A program made the position numbers and the translations under genes. Source: Achromobacter sp. AONIH1 (GTDB lineage: Bacteria; Pseudomonadota; Gammaproteobacteria; Burkholderiales; Burkholderiaceae_B). Taken from it: a stretch of 64,000 nucleotides of DNA. The notes under the pieces were generated by a model. It made no database searches. It saw nothing but the letters and a program-made list of their open reading frames with translations, and had not been told where the DNA came from. The stretch lies in contig NZ_CP026124.1 of the NCBI RefSeq assembly GCF_002902905.1, positions 5,828,001 through 5,892,000 of the forward strand, given 5' to 3'. How positions within the stretch are numbered: the stretch's first letter is position 1; the number at the start of each line of letters is the position of its first letter. This document shows, piece by piece, positions 43,360-51,671 of this stretch.

Positions 43360-44856
43360 TCAGCGGTAGGCCAGGGCCGCTTCGTCGGGCCGTGCCGCGG
43401 GGAACGAGACCCGCTCCTCTTCGTACTCCAGGCCTTGCTTCCAGGGATGACGATCGCCCTGGCGAGGCAGCAGGTGCAGCGCCCGCATGATGTAGCCCGA
43501 GTTGACGTTCTCCGGATCGATCCAGGGCAGGCGCGGCATGTCTGCGTCCGCGACAGGCACGGTGGGAACCACCATGTCGTGGCCCGCCTGCGCCATGTGC
43601 TCGACGATGCGGCACGCCAGATCGGTGACCAGATCCGCGCGCAGCGTCCAGCTTGAGCGGAAGTAGCCCATGACGTAGGCCATGTTGGGAACGCCTTCGA
43701 TCATCATGCCGCGATAGCTGACGCGCTTGGCGAAGTCCACCGATTCGCCATCAACGAAAAATGGCACGCCGCCGAATATCCGCATGTTGAAACCCGTCGC
43801 GGTGACGATGATGTCGGCGTCAAGATGCGCGCCGCTGACCAACCGGACGCCCGTGGCGTCGAAGCGCTCGATGCCGTCGGTGACCACTGACGCCTTGCCG
43901 GAGCGGATGGCGGCGAACAGGTCGCCGTCGGGAACCAGCGCGATGCGTTGCTGCCATGGGCGATAGCTCGGGTTGAAATGCTTCTCCACGTCGAAGCCCT
44001 CGGGCAGGAGCGCGCGCGCCTGCTCGACGATCCACGCGCGCATTTCCTCGGGATGTTCGAAGGACATGCGAACTTCGCCGTCCACCTTGGCGACGAAGGC
44101 GCGCCGCATGATCTCGTGCACCCAGTCGGGGCGCACGCCCAGTTCGCGCAGCTGGGTCTCCAGCGGATGGATGGGAGAATCCGCCGCGAAAAACGTGGGC
44201 GAACGCTGCAGCATTGTCACGTGCGCCACGGCGTCCGCCAAGGACGGGATCAAGGTGGCGGCCGTGGCGCCCGAGCCGATGACGACCACGCGCTTGCCCG
44301 TGCAGTCGAGTTCTTGCGGCCAGTGCTGCGGATGCACCCACTGCCCCTTGAAATCACGCATGCCAGGCCACTCGGGCGTATAGCCCTTGGCGTGATCGTA
44401 GTAGCCCGAGCACATCCAGAGAAAACCCGTCGTCAGCGTCAGCGTCTCGCCCGAATGCGTGCGCGTGACCTCCAGCGTCCAGCGCCTGTCCCGGGACGAC
44501 CACCGGGCGGCCGTGATCTTGTGCCCGTAATGGATATGTCGCGCCAGATCATTTTCCTCGATCAGCTCCCCCAGGTAGGCGCGGATCTCGTCGGCCGTGC
44601 CGATGGCGCGTCCGGTTTCCCAAGGCTTGAAGCTGTAGCCGTAGGTGTAGCAATCGCTGTCCGAACGCGCGCCGGGGTAGCGATGCGTCCACCAGGTGCC
44701 CCCGAAGCCGTCCATCGCTTCGAGCACGGCGAATGAGTGATCGGGAAATCGCTTGTGCGTGTTGTATGTGGCGCCAAGACCCGAAATGCCGGCGCCCACA
44801 ACGATAAAGTCAAGATGCTGGCCGTTCACGAGCGCGGCCTGAGGTTGCTTGATCAC
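43360..44856 (-). CDS. FAD/NADPH monooxygenase, Baeyer-Villiger type
   Basis: This 498-aa flavin monooxygenase has an FAD-binding motif (GAGISG, about residues 21-26). The BVMO fingerprint FKGQWVHPQHWP at residues 169-180 fits FxGxxxHxxxW(P/D). A second dinucleotide motif for NADPH (VVIGSGATAA, about 191-200) follows, then TATGFN. Enzymes of this class insert oxygen next to a ketone to make an ester or lactone; some also oxidise amines or sulfides. It sits between PhyH and the esterase, so a ketone substrate is most plausible. Confidence 0.9.
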   Translation of the reverse strand: MIKQPQAALVNGQHLDFIVVGAGISGLGATYNTHKRFPDHSFAVLEAMDGFGGTWWTHRYPGARSDSDCYTYGYSFKPWETGRAIGTADEIRAYLGELIEENDLARHIHYGHKITAARWSSRDRRWTLEVTRTHSGETLTLTTGFLWMCSGYYDHAKGYTPEWPGMRDFKGQWVHPQHWPQELDCTGKRVVVIGSGATAATLIPSLADAVAHVTMLQRSPTFFAADSPIHPLETQLRELGVRPDWVHEIMRRAFVAKVDGEVRMSFEHPEEMRAWIVEQARALLPEGFDVEKHFNPSYRPWQQRIALVPDGDLFAAIRSGKASVVTDGIERFDATGVRLVSGAHLDADIIVTATGFNMRIFGGVPFFVDGESVDFAKRVSYRGMMIEGVPNMAYVMGYFRSSWTLRADLVTDLACRIVEHMAQAGHDMVVPTVPVADADMPRLPWIDPENVNSGYIMRALHLLPRQGDRHPWKQGLEYEEERVSFPAARPDEAALAYR

Positions 44857-44886
44857 GGTTCTCTCCAGGTTGCCTGCAATTGGAAA

Positions 44887-45747
44887 TCAGAGCTTGAGGT
44901 AGTCGCCCAGTTCGCTGTAGTTGACCTGCCAGAGGCCGGGCGAACCGATGGGGTACTGCGAGCGGAATCCGAGCAGGCGCTGGACGCGCGGCGAAAGCTG
45001 TCGAACGATGTCCATGCTGACCAGGAAGGGGTAGGCCTCTTCGCCGGTGAGAAAGCCGGGGTTGAAGGCGAAGGCCACGCCTCGGCGGTACTGGTCCGTG
45101 GTCAGGTTGGCGCCGCCGCCATGAGCGGTCTTGCCGCTGTACAGGAGCACATCTCCAGCCTTCATCCTGGCGGCGATGGTCTGCTCCGGCGTGCCGCGAT
45201 CCTCGAAATCCTCCCAGTGGTTGCTGCCGGGGATGATCCGGGTGGCGCCGTTCTCTTCGGTGTAGTCGGTGAAGGCGATCATGAAATTCAGGGCGGCCTC
45301 GGGCCCCTTGGGTCCCATGCCGATGAACGGATACCAGTTCTCCAGGTCGCGGTGCAGCATCTGCGCCTTGTTGCCGGGGCCGATTTCAATCACCTGCGCG
45401 GTGGTCATCCAGTACGAACCGGATTCCTCAAGGAAGATCGCGTCGAGCAGGTCATGCACCAGATCACAGTCGAGGATTTCCTCGCGGAAGGTCTTGCTGT
45501 ACGTGACCAGATTTGTCAGACGCTTGGTGTTTGCGCCGTGGAATTCGGCAATCAACTCGATTTCGTGCGTCGATCCCGGCGCAAGGGCGTCCATCGGCCC
45601 CTGGATTTCGGCGTTGAAGCTGTCGATCTGTGCCTTGGCGAGGAAGTTCTTGATGATGACGCCGCCATCTTGCTTGAGGATCTGGAGGATCTCCGCGATG
45701 GGCGTCGAGGTCGTGACGGTGCGCAAAGCGCTGGTGGGCCGGGTCAT
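44887..45747 (-). CDS. PhyH-family Fe(II)/2-oxoglutarate dioxygenase
   Basis: This 286-aa cupin-fold oxygenase is first in the operon. The metal-binding triad is His132-x-Asp134 (QMLHRDLENWYP) and His209 (GKTAHGGGAN); Arg221 or Arg222 would hold 2-oxoglutarate. It is in the phytanoyl-CoA dioxygenase family, which hydroxylates carbon atoms in many small molecules besides phytanoyl-CoA. No acyl-CoA ligase is nearby, so its substrate is probably free or ester-linked. ATG 45747 has AAGGAG 8 bp upstream. An operator lies 40-60 bp before the start. Confidence 0.88.
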   Translation of the reverse strand: MTRPTSALRTVTTSTPIAEILQILKQDGGVIIKNFLAKAQIDSFNAEIQGPMDALAPGSTHEIELIAEFHGANTKRLTNLVTYSKTFREEILDCDLVHDLLDAIFLEESGSYWMTTAQVIEIGPGNKAQMLHRDLENWYPFIGMGPKGPEAALNFMIAFTDYTEENGATRIIPGSNHWEDFEDRGTPEQTIAARMKAGDVLLYSGKTAHGGGANLTTDQYRRGVAFAFNPGFLTGEEAYPFLVSMDIVRQLSPRVQRLLGFRSQYPIGSPGLWQVNYSELGDYLKL

Positions 45748-45786
45748 GAAGCATCTCCTTTGTGTCGGATAGCGTTGACTTATTTT

Positions 45787-45804
45787 GTTGGTCAAATGAC
45801 CAAC
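45787..45804. promoter_or_regulatory. Operator 1: perfect 8-bp dyad GTTGGTCA-AA-TGACCAAC
   Basis: GTTGGTCA and TGACCAAC are exact inverted copies with a 2-bp spacer, 40-57 bp upstream of the PhyH start. It lies just after a -10-like element on the minus strand. It shares TTGGTCA-NN-TGACC with operator 2. It is probably the binding site of the TetR regulator at 46533; that assignment is inferred. Confidence 0.75.
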
Positions 45805-45811
45805 TGAATGC

Positions 45812-45841
45812 ATCATGAAATATGCCAAGCCATACCGTCAA
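45812..45841 (-). promoter_or_regulatory. Candidate promoter of the PhyH-BVMO operon
   Basis: On the minus strand, TTGACG (45836-45841) and CATGAT (45812-45817) are separated by 18 bp. Operator 1 lies at the expected transcription start, so a bound repressor would block it. The -10 matches 4 of 6 consensus bases. Confidence 0.45.
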
Positions 45842-45967
45842 GGTCGGGAAAACCCGTCCTCCGGAAATAGAATTTCGCGTTTATTCAGCTGTTTTAAACA
45901 TATTTTTCGATCGCGACCTGGAAAGAAATGCCCGAAATCGCCATAAGAAATAGCCCGCCATTTAATT

Positions 45968-45979
45968 GGTCAATTGACC
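45968..45979. promoter_or_regulatory. Operator 2: 12-bp palindrome GGTCAATTGACC
   Basis: GGTCAATTGACC is a perfect palindrome. With its 5' flank it reads TTGGTCA-AT-TGACC, the same half-sites and spacing as operator 1, 181 bp away (centre to centre about 178). It lies on the regulator side of the intergenic region and overlaps a TTGACC -35-like hexamer, so it fits autoregulation of the TetR gene or DNA looping. Confidence 0.6.
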
Positions 45980-46532
45980 TTTAATTATTCAGGACGTCTA
46001 CATGGCGCCGCAGGGCTGAGCCGACCGTTCCCGCAACGGGAAACGCGAGGTCGCCACGCCGATGGCCAGCCTGATCGCTCATGGGCGTGACGCGATGACC
46101 GCTCCAGGCCGATGTATTCGTCCCTTGCGACTGGCGCGGCGGGCGGCCCGGCGAAGAAATGCGCCTGTTACGATACGAATTTCCGACATCGTCAGCGCTT
46201 CCTCATTCCAGGCGCGCGTCAGTCGCCCGTCATGCCGACCCCGCAAGCCCCTTTCATCCACGAAGGGATCGCGGTCGCTGGGGAGCAGCTGGAGCGCATC
46301 GGGCCTGGGCTCCCTCGGTCTGGGGCGCGATGGATTCGATGGCCGCCCGCCACGATGCGTACTCCCCTCGCGCCGCCTGCCCCAGTCGAGGGCTCACTCG
46401 CCTCGGGCGAGAACTTGGTTGACAGCCTCATGGCGCCATCCTCGCTCTTTGCGAAACCCGGGACGGTCCACCGGATTCACTGATTGCATGCCGCCAGAAT
46501 CACCAGGGATCCGACAGACTTCCATCCGTGCC
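45980..46532. other. 550-bp stretch without a convincing gene upstream of TetR
   Basis: Both strands show only frames of poor protein character, such as Arg/Ser-rich shadow text. The plus-strand frame continuous with TetR back to 46062 is rejected for the same reason. This may be a long leader or the remains of a gene. An AT-rich patch at 45900-46000 includes operator 2. Confidence 0.5.
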
Positions 46533-47201
46533 ATGACCAAACACCAAAGCGAAAACACGTCGTCCGCCGCCGCCAGGACAAGCGCGCAGGGCGTGCGAGC
46601 CGAGCAGTCCGAGCGCAAGCGCGCGGCCATCCTGAAAGCGTCGAAAGAGGTGCTGGCGCAAGGCTATGCAGAATTTTCGCTGCGCAAAGTGGCCGCCGCC
46701 GCCGGCGTGCGACTCAGCACCGTACAGCATCATTTCGGCGATCTGGAGTCGCTCATTCTTGCAACGATCGACTCCTCGACCGAGGAGTTCATGCGCTATT
46801 CCAGACAACTGGCGCAAGGCCAGTACGAGTCCCCGACCGATGACCTGAAGGTCTTCCTCGACGACGCCTGGACGTTTGTCCGTAACGTCAACGTGCGAAA
46901 CCTCTACCTGGAAGTGTGGGCAATGGGCCGCCACCGTCCCGTCGTCGCGGACTCGATCAAGCGGATCTACACCGAATACATCCAGGCGTTGATCCTCATC
47001 CTGCGCAGGATCAACCCGAACCTGACGCAAACCGAAGCCCACACCACCGCCACGTTGATCTCCTGCCTGACCGAAGGCGCCATCGTGATGGCCCACTGGG
47101 GCAGCCAGGACGCCCCCGCCCTGGGCCTTCTTGGCATACGCCTGAAAGCCGCATGTCTTGCCCTTGTGGAACCGTCTGATGGATGTCGTGGCTCCATCTG
47201 A
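46533..47201 (+). CDS. TetR-family transcriptional regulator
   Basis: This 222-aa regulator has the helix-turn-helix of TetR/AcrR proteins at residues 30-75: KRAAILKASKEVLAQGYAEFSLRKVAAAAGVRLSTVQHHF. The ligand-binding C-terminal domain follows (VNVRNLYLEVWAMGRHRPVVADS, SCLTEGAIVMAHWG). The HTH sits on a 25-residue polar leader. It is divergent from the seven-gene operon and next to two identical dyads, so it likely represses that operon until an inducer, possibly the pathway substrate, binds. The start is ambiguous, with ATG 46488 upstream in frame. Confidence 0.88.
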   Translation: MTKHQSENTSSAAARTSAQGVRAEQSERKRAAILKASKEVLAQGYAEFSLRKVAAAAGVRLSTVQHHFGDLESLILATIDSSTEEFMRYSRQLAQGQYESPTDDLKVFLDDAWTFVRNVNVRNLYLEVWAMGRHRPVVADSIKRIYTEYIQALILILRRINPNLTQTEAHTTATLISCLTEGAIVMAHWGSQDAPALGLLGIRLKAACLALVEPSDGCRGSI

Positions 47202-48547
47202 ATCGATGCGTCGATCGGATTTTGCCACCGATGACAAGGCGGGCTCGACAGAGAACATTGCAGAAGGTCGGCACCAAGTTGACGGCTTTGTTGCCTGCAA
47301 CGGACCAGCTGCCCCGTTGCAGCCCAAACCAAAATGGAGACTTGCGCCGGTCTCCGCGCTCGGGGCACAAACTGCTTAGTTGTTGTGCCGCGTGGTTGCC
47401 ATGCGACGCCTCCCGACAGAAACCCGCCCTTCACAAGGGAGCGAGTTTTGCATTGCCATGGGCATGCTCACGGTGAACCGGCTGCCTGCCAAGCCGCGCG
47501 GCGAAGGTTCGATTCCCTCAGTTCACTCCACATGGTGCCGCAGCTCAGTGGACAGATCGCAGCGCGCCGGATTCATGCCCTGATATCCTCGCTCCGCTTC
47601 ACCCGAGCCTTGATTGTGCATCGCAAAATGTTCAGCTAGAATTCAGGATCCTCATCTTCTGAAAAGGCGGCTTCGTGAGTTTGGATTCAGGCACCCGCTG
47701 TCGATTGCGCATCGACATGCATCACGTCTAACCGGATCGCAGCACGAACTCGCCCCGCTGGATCCTGTAGGACAGGATTCGGCACCCCTTCGAGCTTCGT
47801 CAAGAAGCCTCGGAAAGCCCCAACATCCCTGCCTTGATCGGCGGCACACGCTTCATGTGTGCATGCCACCCATGCCCACGAGCGCCCGGCATCTACCAAT
47901 TGGAGGTGGCGATGCGCTTTTTGAAGTTTTTCCTGCAGTTTGTCAGCCCTCGCGGCGCCGTCGCTCGCCAGGCGTTGGCGCTTCGCCCTGCTCCTTCGGG
48001 ACACAAAGATCGTCAAACGCGATGCTCTATCCAATGCACGATCGAACACGCAGGCGCGCCGAGAAGACGCGTGCATGCGTACCTGGTCGGCGCGGGATCT
48101 GACATACCCCACACCAAAGTCACTTGCACGACGGCTGAATTGAGCGCCGGCGCCCCGCTATAGCTGGCCCGATGTCGATACCCATCACTCGTCGAGCGGC
48201 TCGCCGGCCGCCTCGATCGCCTTATAAGCCGGGCCAAGGGCATTCTTCCGTGGCGCACCAAAAGTGGTTGTTGAAGAATCAGCGATTCCGATGCCGATAC
48301 GCCGCGAGCGCGCAATAGCGCGCGCGCTTTACGTGCCGACCTGACGCCAGGCTTGGTGACGCCTCGGACATCACGCGTCTCTACCCAGAGACAGGCGGCA
48401 AGCCATGTCGGCTCAGGAAGCTGTGGACATACCAGGTCTTGCGCGGCGCCGCTCCCGCGCACAGAACCATGTGATCTTCAGTTTTGTCCTTGTGAAGCAG
48501 GCAGTTTCCGTGACTGCCTGCAAGCGTGTCGATTTCGCAGGCCTACG
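47202..48547. other. 1.3-kb gene-poor region with decayed sequence
   Basis: No intact gene is convincing. The longest frame with some protein character is on the minus strand at 47687-48112, around KLQEKLQKAHRHLQLVDAG; its start and frame context are weak. At 47470-47600 the plus strand resembles tRNA gene fragments (listed separately). GC content varies more than in the neighbours. This looks like relic DNA between the TetR gene and tRNA-Arg. Confidence 0.45.
47470..47600 (+). other. tRNA-like fragments (degenerate)
   Basis: GAAGGTTCGATTCCCTC (47502-47518) looks like a T-arm and is followed by AGTTCAC-T-CCA (47520-47530). This pairs with GTGAACC at 47473-47479 except at the last base, but no D-arm or normal spacing is present. 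A second tRNA-like 5' half starts GGTGCCGCAGCTCAGTGGACAG at about 47534. These may be eroded tRNA genes or phage tRNA relics; no functional tRNA is claimed. Confidence 0.2.
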
Positions 48548-48694
48548 ATGATTCAAATAATGAAAGACATTGCATTCATCGCAATTACGTTTGGTATTTT
48601 GTGCGCAACTATCCGTGCATCGCTAAAGCGGGAACAACGACGGAGAAGGAAGGATGAATCGAATGCACGCAGAAAGAAACCGACTCAGGTTTAA
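48548..48694 (+). CDS. Possible tiny membrane protein, 48 aa
   Basis: A short frame begins MIQIMKDIAFIAITFGILCATIRASL: one hydrophobic helix with a positively charged C-terminus (KREQRRRRKDESNARRKK). The region is AT-richer than its surroundings. The ribosome binding site is weak. The composition fits a small inner-membrane protein, but random occurrence cannot be excluded. It lies in a gene-poor interval before tRNA-Arg. Confidence 0.3.
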   Translation: MIQIMKDIAFIAITFGILCATIRASLKREQRRRRKDESNARRKKPTQV

Positions 48695-48705
48695 GTCATT
48701 AAACG

Positions 48706-48726
48706 CGCCGGGGCATCGCCCCGGCG
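48706..48726 (-). terminator. Hairpin downstream of tRNA-Arg
   Basis: CGCCGGGGC-ATC-GCCCCGGCG, a perfect 9-bp stem (48706-48714 and 48718-48726), is followed on the minus strand by CGTTTAATGACTT. It is about 97 bp past the tRNA-Arg 3' end and is its most likely terminator. Confidence 0.55.
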
Positions 48727-48822
48727 TCGTGGGGATTGCAATCTGCCCCTGGCTAAGCTCAACGCCAACGCCAGTCCAAATGGATAAGTGCTCGCTAAGC
48801 GCGCCATAGCGAGAGGAGAATG

Positions 48823-48896
48823 CGCGACGTAGAGGATTCGAACCTCTGACCTATTGCTTAGAAGGCAATTGCTCTATCCAACTGAGCTAACGTCGC
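48823..48896 (-). tRNA. tRNA-Arg (anticodon TCT)
   Basis: A complete cloverleaf is present: acceptor GCGACGT/ACGTCGC, D-stem GCTC/GAGC, anticodon stem ATTGC/GCAAT with loop CTTCTAA (anticodon TCT, reading AGA), and T-stem AGAGG/CCTCT. The discriminator is G. CCA is not encoded (CAT follows), unlike tRNA-His in this window. AGA is a rare codon in such a genome, so this is the minor arginine isoacceptor. Confidence 0.96.
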
Positions 48897-49072
48897 CCTG
48901 AAACCCGCCCCTCCCGACCACGCGCCGGGAGGATCCGCGCCCTATGCGACCAAGTTGCGGTCACGTTGCGGCCAAACTGCCGCCGCGCGATGGGTTTGAT
49001 GCCCGGAAAGGCTCCGGGCGGGCGCATTTTACCTTGTTGCGCGAAGCAAGGGAAAAAGACGGGAAGGCTCCC

Positions 49073-49657
49073 CTATTCCTCGCCCAGGTCCGTGTGCGTG
49101 GACACCCAAAGCACCAGCGCGTCTTCCTTGCTGACGCTGATGACGCGGTGTCCCATGCGGCTGTCGATGTAGAAGCTTTCGCCCGCGCGCAGCCGGGCCG
49201 GCTCGTAGAACTCGGTGTACAGCTCGACCTCGCCGCTCAGCACGTAGACGAATTCCTCGCCATGGTGGCGGCTCCAATCCTGGAATTCCTCGAACGAGCG
49301 CGCTTTGACCCGGGTGTGGAAGGGCATCATGCGCTTGTGCGACAGCGCGGTGCATAGCAGGCGGTGGTCGTAGTACGGGGTTTCGTACTGGCGCCCTTCC
49401 CCCTGTCGGCCCAGGCTGCGGCGGCCGGTGCCCATGTGGGCGTCGGACGGGGTGAACAGCTCGGCCACGTCCAGATCCAGGCCGGCGGCGATCTTGATCA
49501 GGTTGTCATAGGTGGGCGACAGCAGGCCGTTCTCGATCTTGGACAGAGCGGACGCGGACACGCCGGTGGCCGCCGCCGCCTGCTTCAGCGTCCAGTCCCG
49601 CGCCTGGCGCAGGGCTCGCAGCCGTTGTGCCAACACGCTCTGTTTGTTGCCTTGCAT
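49073..49657 (-). CDS. XRE-family regulator with C-terminal cupin domain
   Basis: This 194-aa regulator has an N-terminal XRE helix-turn-helix (LAQRLRALRQARDWTLKQAAAATGVSASALSKIENGLLSP, about residues 9-48). A cupin sensor follows (about 110-190) with HHGEEFVYVLSGEVELYTEF and SFYIDSRMGHRVISVS. It is the PuuR/ClcR-like architecture common beside polyamine or amino acid catabolic genes. The gene is 12 bp downstream of the FAD oxidase, last in the minus-strand transport/oxidase operon. It likely controls that operon and possibly the divergent ALDH. Confidence 0.9.
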   Translation of the reverse strand: MQGNKQSVLAQRLRALRQARDWTLKQAAAATGVSASALSKIENGLLSPTYDNLIKIAAGLDLDVAELFTPSDAHMGTGRRSLGRQGEGRQYETPYYDHRLLCTALSHKRMMPFHTRVKARSFEEFQDWSRHHGEEFVYVLSGEVELYTEFYEPARLRAGESFYIDSRMGHRVISVSKEDALVLWVSTHTDLGEE

Positions 49658-49669
49658 CTGTACACCCTG

Positions 49670-50959
49670 TCAGCGCGACCGGCGCTCCCGCCACCAGTCG
49701 CGCGCTTGATAAGACCAATATGTGAGCTGGACCGCCGCCCGGCCCAGCGCGCCGCCGTTCCAGGCCAGTCCGAAGGGCTGGAACAGCTGATAGCGGTGGC
49801 TGTCGCCGGTGATGCCCTCGGCCACCACGCGGCCGCCGATGGAGGCGGTGTTCATGCCATGCCCGCCAAAGGCCGTGCAGTACCAGACGTCCGGCGCCAG
49901 CAGGCCGATCTGCGGCATCAGGTGGCGCGCGTAGGCCATGCGTCCCGACCAGGCGGTTTCCACGCGCAGGCCCTGCAATTGCGGGTAAACCGACAGCAGT
50001 TCGCGGCGCAGCGTCTCGGCCAGGTCGGGCGGGTCGTCGATCCGGGTGGTGATTCTACTGCCCCAGCCGATGCGCCCGCCATCGAGCACCCGGTAGTAGT
50101 TGCCGGCGCGGCGGTCGTCGCCGATGGCGGCGTCGCTGCGGATGGCTTCGCGCACGCGCTCGCCCAGCGGCTCGGTCAGCATGATGTAGGTGGCGATGGG
50201 CAGCATGGCCCGTCGCAGCGCGGGTTGCAGCGCGCAGGTGTAGCCGCCCGTGGCCAGCACCACGGTGCGCGCCTCGACCCGGCCGCCGGCGGTGGCGACC
50301 TGCTTGACCGCGCCGTCCAGCGCCAACTGCTGCGCCGGCGTATCCTCGTGGATGCGCACGCCCAGCCTCGCGCACTCCCGCGCCAGGGCGCGCGCGTAGT
50401 TGAGCGGATGGAAATGGAAGGACGTGGGATCGTCCACGCCCTGGAAATAGGCCTCGGTCACCAGCCGCTCGCGCAGCTGGGCGCGCGACAGCACGCGCAC
50501 GTCGCGTTCGAAAACGCGCTGCTGTTCCTCGCACCAGCGCTGCAGCGCGTCGCCGGCGTCGTAGCGCACCACGCGCAGGCGGCCGTCGACCTTGTGGGCG
50601 TCGCGGATGTCCAGGTCGCGGATGTTGGCGCGGATGATCTCCACGCCCTCCATCGACAGCCGGTAAAGCGCGCGGTAATGATCCTCGTCCACATGGCGGC
50701 GGATGGCGTCGGCGCCGGCCGAGAACGCGGGCGAGACCGAGCCGCCGTTGCGGCCCGAGGCGCCCCAGGCGATGCGGCTGCCTTCCAGCAGCGTGACCTG
50801 CCGGCCGCGCCGGGCCAGTTCCAGCGCGACCGACAGGCCGGCCAGGCCGCCGCCCACCACGCAGACCTCGGCGCTTTCCGGGCCTGCCAGGGCCGGATAG
50901 CGGGTTTGCGGGTCGGACAGCGTGCGCTTGTAGTAGGTGTCGGCGTACTCGGTGGGCAT
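49670..50959 (-). CDS. FAD-dependent amino acid oxidase (AmaA/L-pipecolate-oxidase-like)
   Basis: This 429-aa DAO-fold flavoprotein has an FAD-binding VVGGGLAGLSVALELARRG and the downstream IAWGASGRNGGSVSPAF. TYIMLTEPLGERVREAI and AFGGHGMNTASIGGRVVAEG also match the family. It resembles PuuB/OrdL and AmaA. AmaA in Pseudomonas putida oxidises L-pipecolate to piperideine-6-carboxylate. The neighbouring ALDH7 (AmaB type) would oxidise the product, so pipecolate oxidase is the best guess; gamma-glutamylputrescine oxidase is an alternative. Confidence 0.83.
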   Translation of the reverse strand: MPTEYADTYYKRTLSDPQTRYPALAGPESAEVCVVGGGLAGLSVALELARRGRQVTLLEGSRIAWGASGRNGGSVSPAFSAGADAIRRHVDEDHYRALYRLSMEGVEIIRANIRDLDIRDAHKVDGRLRVVRYDAGDALQRWCEEQQRVFERDVRVLSRAQLRERLVTEAYFQGVDDPTSFHFHPLNYARALARECARLGVRIHEDTPAQQLALDGAVKQVATAGGRVEARTVVLATGGYTCALQPALRRAMLPIATYIMLTEPLGERVREAIRSDAAIGDDRRAGNYYRVLDGGRIGWGSRITTRIDDPPDLAETLRRELLSVYPQLQGLRVETAWSGRMAYARHLMPQIGLLAPDVWYCTAFGGHGMNTASIGGRVVAEGITGDSHRYQLFQPFGLAWNGGALGRAAVQLTYWSYQARDWWRERRSR

Positions 50960-50979
50960 GGTGCTCGGCGGCGTCCGTT

Positions 50980-51669
50980 CTAGTTGAGGCTGGCGCCTTG
51001 CAGGCCGCCGGCCAGCCGCTTTTCCAGCCAGTTGGCCAGGCGCAGCAGCGGATAGCAGTACAGGAAATAGATGGCCGCGATCATGGCGTAGATGAACAGC
51101 GACTTGGCCGGGAAGGTGATGATGAAGACCTCGCCCTGGCGCGTCAGCTCGGTGATGCCGACCACGGACAGAATGGCCGTGCTCTTGATCAGCATGACGT
51201 ACACCCCGCTCATGGGCTGCACGATCAGCCGCAGCGCCTGCGGCAGGATCACCAGCCGCAGGATCTGCAAGGGCTTCAGGCCCAGCGTCATGGCGCCCTC
51301 GGTCTGGCCGCGCGGCACGGCCTCGATGGCGCCCCGGATGATCTCGGCCACGTAGCAGGAAGTGTAGACCGACAGCGACACGAAGGCCGCCGTGGCCGAG
51401 TCCCAGTGCAGCCAGGCGATGCCGGAGCTGGGCAGCACGAAGTAGAAGATATAGAGCTGCACCAGGAACGGCGTGCCGCGCAGCACGTGGATATACAGCC
51501 CCAGCAGCTGGTGCAGGCCGCGGATGCGGTAGCTGCGAACCACGCCGATGACGAAGCCCAGCAGCGAGCCGGCGATGATGGCGAAGAACGAGATCTTCAG
51601 CGTTTCCCAGAAGCCCTTGAGCAGGAAGGGCAGCACCACGCCGGCGGTCGAAAGGTAAGATTCCAGCAT
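50980..51669 (-). CDS. Polar amino acid ABC transporter permease
   Basis: This 229-aa inner membrane permease of the HisMQ group has the N-terminal pattern GVVLPFLLKGFWETLKISFFAIIAG. The EAA loop AVPRGQTEGAMTLGLKPLQILRLVILPQALR contacts the ATPase. There are five or six spans. It pairs with the permease at 51672, with which it nearly overlaps (2 bp apart). Confidence 0.92.
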   Translation of the reverse strand: MLESYLSTAGVVLPFLLKGFWETLKISFFAIIAGSLLGFVIGVVRSYRIRGLHQLLGLYIHVLRGTPFLVQLYIFYFVLPSSGIAWLHWDSATAAFVSLSVYTSCYVAEIIRGAIEAVPRGQTEGAMTLGLKPLQILRLVILPQALRLIVQPMSGVYVMLIKSTAILSVVGITELTRQGEVFIITFPAKSLFIYAMIAAIYFLYCYPLLRLANWLEKRLAGGLQGASLN

Positions 51670-51671
51670 GC

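Noticed and set aside
46062..46532. Upstream extension of the TetR protein to 379 aa
   Set aside because: The added 157 residues are Arg/Ser-rich shadow text and the HTH would start unnaturally late. ATG 46533 (or 46488) fits the family.
47687..48112. Minus-strand 141-aa frame near the TetR gene
   Set aside because: There is a short helical stretch with some protein character, but the start context is poor and there is no family resemblance; kept only as part of the gene-poor region.
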